In this document: piece after piece, positions 57,301-64,000 of the stretch
How the letters are laid out: the number at the start of each line of letters is the position of its first letter
Numbering within the stretch: the stretch's first letter is position 1
NCBI RefSeq assembly: GCF_048771995.1
Contig: NC_133030.1
Span: 13,780,001 to 13,844,000 of the forward strand
DNA: 64,000 nt
Origin: Taeniopygia guttata
Lineage: Eukaryota > Chordata > Aves > Passeriformes > Estrildidae
Direction of reading: 5' to 3'
Notes under the pieces: model-generated
Databases searched by the model: none
Told to the model about the DNA's origin: nothing
The model's input: only the letters and a program-made list of their open reading frames with translations
Translations under genes and position numbers: made by a program

Positions 57301-60300
57301 TGGAAAATTTGCATTAGAAATTTGTAAGCAATGCATGTGAAAACATTGCATCTATGCAAGGTCATAAGTAGGTGAATCTGCAAGTTGTATAACCTAACCA
57401 TTTTTCCTATTGCTGTATTGGGAAGACCCTTTTCCCCCCCCCTTTCTTTTCCTGAAGAGGAATACAGAAGGCAGTGAATCATATTTCTCTCTGGGTAAAT
57501 CAGGAAAGATCTAAAATTAGACCTTCAGAGTTCATTCTTTTTATTCCCGCTCCAAGCTGAGGAAATCTTGGTAGATGGCATTTACAGGTTTTGAATTGAA
57601 ATTTAGTTTATGGAACTTTTTCTTTCCTTGTTATAATCAAAAGTCATATCCATTGATATGGATAGCTTCATGCAGATTGATGCATGAGACGTCCAAAGCA
57701 ACGCTGTCCTGCACAGGTTTGAAACTCCATGAGTTTGTAAGTCCTAATTCTCATCAGAGCAAGACACGGACACTGCTGTCCACTGCTCACAGGTGGAGCA
57801 GCAAGAGAAGTAACACAGGTAAGAAGGGACAGCAGCATCAAAATGAGAGCCAGGGAGGTTTCCAGCATACCCTACAAATCTCTCTAGTGATGTGGCTCAC
57901 GTGCAGTGTTGGGTGACTCAGGAAGGCACTGATAAAATGAGGTGTACTTGTTGGTTCAGCGGAGGATACTTGCAGTGCATACATTAGCTGCTGTAATGTG
58001 CTGGTAATTACAAAGTCCAAATTACAGACATGTAGGCCAGTATAATTTCAGATGGTGTAAATGAAGTTAGAATTGAAAGCCCATCATGGTTCCACACATT
58101 GCAAATAGTATTGGGTGGCTGTTAGAGCAGTGGTGTGAGCTGCCATGCTGCTTTGAAAAGGGGTTGGTTTGAGATGGGTCTTCCAAATAAATGTAATGTG
58201 TTTCAACTCTCTGGTCATCCTGAGCAGGTTTGTAGTTCGCTTTATGCACACAACTCAGTCCATCAGGGTCAGTTTGCTGAAAAGATGTGAGAGGGAGGTG
58301 TTGGAGAATTACCTGCCTCTGATGTGAGCTTTAACCCGATAGGTGTTGAGTGTCCCCCACTGCGGTCTGAGACTGCTCTCAGCTGAGCTCTGCCTGCACA
58401 GGAGGAGCCAGGCCAAGCCTCCAGTCCTGGACATCCCTCAGCCAAGGTGACTTCCTCAGAGCCTGTCTCTAACTGGTGACTTCCCTTTTGATAAGCAAGC
58501 TGATTCTCATAACTTAAGTCTTTCATGCATGTCATCTTAAACAGCACGAGGTGTGGTTTAACCCAGCTCCACACGGCCTCTCACTCCCCTCCTGTGGAAT
58601 GGGGGAGAGAATCAGAAGTGTAAAAGCGGGAAAACTCACAGGTCAGGATAAAAATAGCTTAATAGATAAAGCAAAGCAAAACAGGAATTCATTCACCACC
58701 ACCCATGGGCAGACAGGTGCTCAGCCATCTCCAGGACAGCAAGGATCTGTCATGTTTAATGGGGAGGGTTGATAAATACTCTATCTTCATGGACCTTTAT
58801 GTGCTTCTTGAGCTTCTAACCTTCTAGACTCTTCCTTCACAGCTAACTTCTTGCAATTGAGAGAGCTGGGTGATGGTTGCTGGTGTTGAAAAATCAATTA
58901 CCAGGCATGCATGGCAGGTAGCGAGCTGGGCCTCAGGAGGAGGGCTGGCTTCAGGAGTTAGCAGGTATTGGAACTCTAGTCCATGTTTTCTTCAGCTCAC
59001 CAGTTTCACAACCTCTGTGTTCTGCTGTTCGCTTTTTGCTTCCCCCCTGTTTTGGGAGATCACCATGAGCTAATTAAGCTGTTTGTGGCTGAACTGGATT
59101 AGTGAAATGTTAATCTTTGTTAACCCTTTCTTTATTCTCTATTTGTTGATTTTTAATCCATGTTGTTTTGCTGATCCTATTTTGAGTGGGATGCCGCAGG
59201 GGGTGGTTATTTTCCAATGACAAAGAAATTCTGAGATGCTCTGTTTCACTGTCATTCTCCTGCTGGGTGCAGTGCCAGGGCTGCACTAAACTGGTGCTTG
59301 TGGATATGCATTGTGCTTGGTTAAATGATATTTCTCTGTGCTTTCATGATATTATTTATATTGCAAATTACAATGGGATTCTTACTGTTTTGAAGGTTTG
59401 ATGTAGGCCTGAAATTTCCTGAAGTATTTCTGGGTATTTACAATTTTCATATGTCGTTTGGTGTTTCTTGACAAATTTTCTTATCGTTGTAGTGTTTGAT
59501 CATTGAGTCTGATTTAAGTCCAAGGTAGTTGCAACTTTGCAGTGTATGTGGCATTTTGCATCTTGATTTTTGTAGAGCTTTTCCTCTGATATATCAAACA
59601 CCTGAGTGGTAAATGTGTATGTGAGGAACATCAATGGTGTTTGAAAGACCTCTTTAGTCCTCAACAGGCAGTACTGTGCCATTAAAAAACCCCAAAGTTT
59701 TCCTTTTGCATGGAATGTGTATAAAAGAAAGAAATTATTTATGTATAAATAATTTCTAAAGACCTCTTTATGGTAACTTGGATAAGGTAATTACTTTCTA
59801 GCCATTACTTCTGCTAAGGGAGAGAAACCAAATAAAAAGCATGATATGAAAATAGCAGTTCTTTGATAGGTGTGGGGACTTGCTCCCTATCTCGTCTTAT
59901 GGGGTACATCGTATTTTCATCAGTTTATTTCCTCTTATGCCTTCATTTTCTTAGTTGTAGAATACAACTGTCCATTTCTGCTGGTGGGTTGGTCTCTTGC
60001 ATTTGCTAAAATTTCTCTTCACTGTTCTTATTAAAACCATTTCAATTATTTCTGAATAAATCAACTAACTGAAGGAAACCAAGATTAGCTCAGTTGGTTA
60101 GAGCATGATGAAGGCTGTGGTTTGATCCCTGTATGGCCATTTATGTAGGAGTTCGACTCAATGATCCTTGAGGGTCTCTTCCAACTCATAATACCCTTTT
60201 AATACAGAGACAGATCTCGAAACCTTGAGGGGATTTTTTTGCTGCTGGAGATGTGCTGCAGTTGGTGTTTTGCTGTAAAAGGCTTTCTCTGTTTGCAGCT

Positions 60301-63300
60301 GATCATAAATTTAGAAATTTAGGGTTAATTGCTTTTTGCCTCTGGATGCAAGTAAATGTTGTTTGTGGATTTCCCCCCTCTCCATTGCTGATGGCTGTCT
60401 AGTGACAATCACTGGAGAGGAGAGAAGGGGGAGTCCAGGCAAGGTAAGTGCTGGTGCTCAGGTTGCCTGTACTTGTAATGGCAGGACAACAGAGTGTCCA
60501 GTGCCCTGGAGTCACAGAGATCACCTGGGCTGAATTTCCAATGTCGGCGAGCTGTCCCTTGACATTCGCTGCCTTGTTTGAATCAGTGTCTTTGGGAGCC
60601 AGCACGGTCCAGTAGTTTGTGGTATTCCAAGCTTGAAGGCCCTCCCAAAAGAGCTAGCTGGGGATAAGAGACTGTGCTGCTGTGGAAGGGAAAAGGAGCA
60701 TCCTGCAGAGCTGGCAGCCAGCATTCCGGCAGGGCAGCGTGGAGAGGAGAGGAGAGAAGGGTGCTGCTGGGGCACTCTGGCAGCAGCAGTGTCTGTGCAA
60801 CAGCTCAGTGCCTTGATGGATGGCAGCAAGGCCTGTGAGGGTTGCCTTATGTTTCTGTCTGAATCAGGACTCAGTGGTTTCCAGAAATCAATTTTAATCC
60901 TTTCATTAAATTACAGACAGACTCCAGCTCTAAAAAATTTAAGAGTATGTTGGCGAGAATGTCTCTTGGGAGGAGATGGTGCAAGGCTTCTTTAAATAGG
61001 TAAACATCCATTCAGCGTTTGTTGGAGTTGGGTTTTTTTTTAATCACAAGGAACCAGCAGCATCATGTATTTTGCAGTGTTAATACTCTTAATGAAAAGG
61101 TCTTCAAATCACAGATCTTTCTTTTTAATTTTAAAATGTATAGCCTTGCACATAGGTGAACTCAGTGATTGTGCTGTGTGGTTTCCTAGTTCAGGAGAAA
61201 ATTTGGCCTTCATATATTTTCTCTCCTCTACGTGTGTGGAAGATGAAAAAAACCAGCCAAGGAACAAAACAGCTTAGTACACGTCTGAGGTTTTTCCTCA
61301 ATTATCTAAAAGTTGACATTACATCATCTGCACAGATGTAAATATAGAAAACAGTAGGTGTGTTAAATCTCCTGACATACTTTTAAAAGCTTTTTACAGA
61401 GGACTGACTTCACTTGAGTGGATGTTTGTGTCAGTAGAGATGTGGCATTATGTCAATTTTTCTTTCTGGGAGATTGAAAGTTTCTTTAAATGCTTGTTTT
61501 CAGCTCTTATGGTTGTTTTAGCTGTGCAAATGCTGTTACTTTTTCTGTCTTTGGCCCTACTCTTTCATAAGATGGTTATATTTCAGTGATGTTGTGTCCT
61601 GGTTATTCCTAACTATTCGTCTCTATGTATTCCTAACTATTCCTCTTTCTATGTTTCACATTTTCCCAAATACCCGTTTTTTTTCTTTCTGAACAATGAT
61701 ATTATTTAACTATATGGTTGAACAGATTAATAAATAATGTAGTTATGTGGTTTTGTGTGAAAATTAGTTGAGCTGTTGATTTTTCAGACAAATAATGGAA
61801 GCAATGCCTCCTTCAATTTCGGTGCTAAAACCCAGAGAATTCGCAAAATAGATGTGAATATTTTGGGTATTGGGAGATCTGTCCTAGGTCCTGATTCAGG
61901 GTAAGTTCCCTGAGATAATATTTAAGACTTAGTTCAAGAAAATCCACAGTTACCAGGCTTCTCAGCTGTCAAAGGACTTGTTAAGCATTCACTGGAAATT
62001 CTGTTTGGTTTGGTGTGATGTGTCTGTTAGGTTCTGTATTGTGCTGAGACACTGCTGTAACCATCTCTCTGTGGCTACTTAGTGGAAGTCAGTCAGTGTT
62101 GTGCCAAATACAGATTCTAACTTGGCTTTGAAATTGAACTTTAAATATTACTCTAGATGTACAAAACAAACCCAACCGATTCTGAAATCAATTTCTATTG
62201 CCATGTAATTGCTGCATGTAAGAAAACAAGAGAGGAGTTGGAGTGTGTTTTCTGTTTTGCAGGTGTTGCTGAAACAGTTCCATTTATTTAAAGCATATGA
62301 TTTCATGCAATTGTGCCTGATTGTTAGTGCAGCTGTCAACAGCTGCATGCTCATTTAGCTAATTGCATTCTAGTAATATAGCTAAGCTTATTTTAAGATA
62401 CGCAATTGTACGTTTTTGCTTTTTTAAAGCAACTGCTCACACTCAGGATATTCACTGCAGAAAGTTCTGTGCTATCACAATGAGCTGTCATTGCTCTGGA
62501 GGAAATTTAGGAGCTTATGCACAAGACTTTCAGCTAACCTAGTGTATGGATAGCAGCTGTGGAAAGATGGACCATGCCACTTAAATTCATACAGTTCTAA
62601 AGGCCTTCGAGTGGTCTTGTCGTTGGAGTCAGTTTCATCATCTGCTCTTTGGGAATATTTTGTAGTTAAAATGTGAAACTTCAATTTCACAAGCAGCTTA
62701 TTTCTACTGCATCAGTATTCTGTGTGTACAGGAACAGTGAGCTTCTCTTAAATACTGATTGTCTCCTTCTAGAAATATGTACATAAAATGAGAAATTCCT
62801 ATAAGTTATATATGCAGAAAGAGCATATTAGGGGAGGAGACTGTCATGCATGCTAAGTCTGGATATTTGTGTGTTTTTTACTGATATGTGTTAGCAGTGA
62901 TCACAGTCAACAGTATGAAATGTATAATGCAGTGTTGTTTTTATTTGTTATATAGCTTTATGCCAGTATATTCAGGCCTCTAAAACCCGAGATGGTGGCA
63001 GCCGTTTCATTTCAAGTGCAACAGAAGGTAAAGGAAAAAGTGTGGGGAAAAATAAAAAAAGCACTCTGTTCATCTGATACTTTATCTTTATGGACCTTTA
63101 TCTGGTTCTTGATCTTCTAACCTTCTAGACTCTTCCTTCACAGCTAATGTCTTGCAATAGATGGTGGTTATCTTTTGTCCTGAGTCTCAAAGACGAAATT
63201 AAGAGATCTCATGATGCCACTTGTATCTCTATCTAAAAGTTGCATCATCTTTTCATTTTGTCTATTTGTGCTTTTCTTCAGTAACAACATTGCACTGAAA

Positions 63301-63740
63301 CTGAAGCTTTTGCTGTGTTTTAACGAGAATCTGAAATATCTGAGGAGTAGCTTAGAGAATTGCTGTCATGACCACAGTCTCAAGATTGCCACACTTAAGG
63401 AAAAGCACAGATACTTAGCAACACAGAAATGTTACAAAGCTAATCTTTGCTAATATCTGCAGTCTGACTATATGCTAACGAACTGTCTTGCATTTTCTGT
63501 TTCTCTTAAAAGGAATGTGTCCTTAATTCACTTACCCTCGCGTCTGCCTGCTGGTGTCCTGCTTTTTGGCCTTGCTTGTGCTTAAAAAGGGAATGAAATA
63601 TTTACTTCTGTATTTTTCTTTCATCTGTAGGGGAAAACTTTGAACAGACTCCATTAAGACGCACATTTAAATCCAAAGTCCTTGCTCGCTATCCTGAGAA
63701 TGTTGAATGGAACCCTTTTGACCAGGATGCAGTGGGAATG
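44541..63740 (+). CDS. DENND5A: DENND5A, Rab exchange factor, 5' coding part (exons 1-3, continues off the right edge)
   Basis: DENND5A (Rab6-interacting protein 1) is a DENN-domain protein that binds Rab6 and acts as exchange factor for Rab39 in Golgi and endosomal traffic. Three exons, 44541-44640, 62956-63027 and 63631-63740, join in phase into 94 codons. The product starts [10 protein letters not shown], continues [33 protein letters not shown] and [20 protein letters not shown], and reaches [11 protein letters not shown]. From memory this matches human DENND5A almost exactly, apart from a shorter glycine/serine run at the start and a few changes in exon 2. It covers the beginning of the uDENN module; the whole protein is close to 1,290 residues. 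The start is the first ATG of the CpG-island exon. Intron 1 is 18.3 kb. Confidence 0.95.
46600..46768 (+). promoter_or_regulatory. Internal GC-rich block, candidate alternative DENND5A first exon
   Basis: A short CpG-rich island in an AT-rich intron, 2.1 kb after exon 1. It includes tandem ATGs at 46702 and 46705 followed by an open frame ([20 protein letters not shown] and S). That frame ends with one extra base before a CAG/GTGCTC donor at 46768/46769. This is the same phase as exon 1, so it would join exon 2 in frame. The donor is mediocre. A palindrome with two SMAD-type half sites lies at 46615-46628. Whether it is transcribed is unknown. Confidence 0.35.
47335..47925 (-). mobile_element. 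CR1 LINE 3' region, antisense
   Basis: Read on the plus strand it is the reverse complement of the CR1 3' end: ggttggggtcggaaggaa, then acaacctccctgtgcaacct, accctcacagtgaaaagg, cccagctctctcagcctttc, ggatcacctccttcagcctg and caccccagggtacc. It is about 590 bp long, heavily diverged and without coding capacity. Confidence 0.85.
51284..51325. repeat. Long T tract
   Basis: 31 T, one G, then 10 T. Read on the minus strand it could be a retroelement tail, but no element is recognisable next to it. Confidence 0.9.
58561..58755. mobile_element. Endogenous retrovirus LTR fragment (avian, probably ERVL-like)
   Basis: A fossil. The stretch contains words of a common avian LTR family known to me from chicken and finch DNA: ctctcactcccctcctg, gaattcattcaccac and gtgctcagccatctccagga. 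Only part of one LTR is present. I see no second LTR and no internal region. The family assignment is from memory, and the divergence suggests an old insertion. Confidence 0.55.
58771..58860 (+). repeat. Unnamed dispersed repeat, copy 1
   Basis: Shares about 85 bp with 63076-63161, including the exact core cttctaaccttctagactct and then tccttcacagctaa. The family is not recognised. It lies directly after the LTR fragment, but the shared part does not look like that LTR. Confidence 0.75.
59730..59757. repeat. Perfect AT-rich inverted repeat (13-bp arms, 2-base spacer)
   Basis: The arm agaaattatttat is followed by gt and then the exact reverse complement. It is nearly all A and T, so chance is a fair explanation. 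It could form a short hairpin. Confidence 0.85.
60079..60196 (+). mobile_element. tRNA-Ile-derived SINE with CR1-like tail (TguSINE1 type)
   Basis: The box A region tagctcagttggttagagc (60086-60104) and box B ggtttgatccc are those of a tRNA-Ile. The anticodon stem-loop between them has lost roughly a dozen bases. After a CCA-like end (ggccatttatgtaggagttc) comes a CR1-like 3' tail, gactcaatgatccttgaggg and tctcttccaactca, which lets such SINEs be mobilised by CR1 enzymes. The structure fits the passerine TguSINE1 family. Confidence 0.85.
61788..61900 (+). other. Candidate cassette (poison) exon in DENND5A intron 1
   Basis: 113 bp bounded by GATTTTTCAG and by CAGG followed by the strong donor GTAAGT. 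One frame is fully open ([20 protein letters not shown]), but that is not the frame DENND5A would use. Entered from exon 1 (one base carried over) it reads D, K, stop, so inclusion would truncate the protein after exon 1. No family is recognised. Confidence 0.3.
62956..63027 (+). CDS. DENND5A: DENND5A coding exon 2
   Basis: 72 bp encoding [20 protein letters not shown] and ATE between split codons. The acceptor is TTATATAG and the donor is GTAAAG. Confidence 0.93.
63076..63161 (+). repeat. Unnamed dispersed repeat, copy 2
   Basis: Second copy of 58771-58860, in the same orientation and 4.3 kb away. It begins only 48 bp after DENND5A exon 2, inside intron 2. Confidence 0.75.
63631..63740 (+). 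CDS. DENND5A: DENND5A coding exon 3
   Basis: 110 bp encoding [20 protein letters not shown] and [16 protein letters not shown], ending at phase 0 with donor GTCAGT. The acceptor is TTCATCTGTAG. Confidence 0.95.
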
Positions 63741-64000
63741 GTCAGTATCACTTCATGACTTTTGGGGTTTTTTTATTGTTACATTCAAGAGAATTAGTAG
63801 AGAAATAAATTAGTCTGCAATTAATGGATCTTTTTTTGTGTGTGATTTTTCCATTTAATAGAACATGGCGTGTCTTAATTCAGATAAAATATAGTAGTTT
63901 TCTCTGCCAGGTTTCTGGTCTTGGTGACCAGAAAAATACTTCCCTTTATGTGGGTTTGAATTTTATTATTTTATTCATCAAAAATATGAGGCTGGTAACA

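Larger units (their letters stand above)
44641..62955 (+). other. DENND5A: DENND5A intron 1
   Basis: 18.3-kb intron, AT-rich after its first few hundred bases. It contains a GC-rich block with a possible alternative first exon (46.6-46.8 kb), an antisense CR1 (47.3-47.9 kb), a long T tract (51.3 kb), an LTR fragment (58.6 kb), one copy of a repeat pair (58.8 kb; the second copy lies just past exon 2 at 63.1 kb), an inverted repeat (59.7 kb), a tRNA-derived SINE (60.1 kb) and a candidate cassette exon (61.8 kb). I see nothing I can name in 48-51 kb or 51.4-58.5 kb. Confidence 0.85.

Noticed and set aside
60079-60196. A functional tRNA-Ile gene
   Set aside because: The anticodon stem-loop is missing and the 3' end runs into a CR1-like tail, so it is a SINE.

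Overview
This is an ordinary vertebrate nuclear window, most probably from a songbird. The evidence for a bird is direct. Three spliced genes encode near-human protein sequence, several old CR1 LINE 3' fragments are present, and the genes are compact. A tRNA-Ile-derived SINE with a CR1-like tail near 60.1 kb matches my memory of the passerine TguSINE1 family, which points to Passeriformes. The gene order IPO7 (minus), TMEM41B (plus), DENND5A (plus) matches human 11p15.4, so this is a conserved syntenic block.

Layout. From 1 to 11.77 kb lies the 5' part of IPO7 on the minus strand: coding exons 1 to 4 (about 160 residues of a protein of just over 1,000), with a large first intron. From 11.3 to 12.3 kb is its CpG-island promoter, which holds a 38-bp minisatellite, followed by a CR1 fragment. 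From 12.9 to 26.9 kb is AT-rich intergenic DNA in which I can support no gene. From 27.1 to 28.3 kb come a CR1 fragment and the TMEM41B CpG island. TMEM41B is complete, with seven coding exons from 28,011 to 36,280 and 280 codons before the stop, followed by a probable long 3' UTR to about 38.9 kb. From 38.9 to 43.9 kb is intergenic DNA containing a decayed CR1 reverse-transcriptase fragment. From 43.9 to 44.5 kb come another CR1 fragment and the DENND5A CpG island. DENND5A exon 1 is at 44,541, then an 18.3-kb first intron, then exons 2 and 3; the gene runs off the right end. Intron 1 holds a second small GC-rich block with a possible alternative first exon, CR1, SINE and LTR relics, and a candidate cassette exon.

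The three genes do not form a pathway. IPO7 is a nuclear import receptor, TMEM41B an ER lipid scramblase needed for autophagosome formation, and DENND5A a Rab-directed exchange factor in membrane traffic. IPO7 and TMEM41B are divergent, with start codons about 16.2 kb apart. TMEM41B and DENND5A are tandem.

I found no previously undescribed system. The observations most worth checking are a clean GC-AG intron in IPO7, a phase-compatible alternative first exon and a stop-introducing cassette exon in DENND5A, a 76-bp higher-order minisatellite in the IPO7 promoter, a cluster of ACCGTA-type motifs upstream of TMEM41B, and a CR1 fragment beside each of the three CpG-island promoters.
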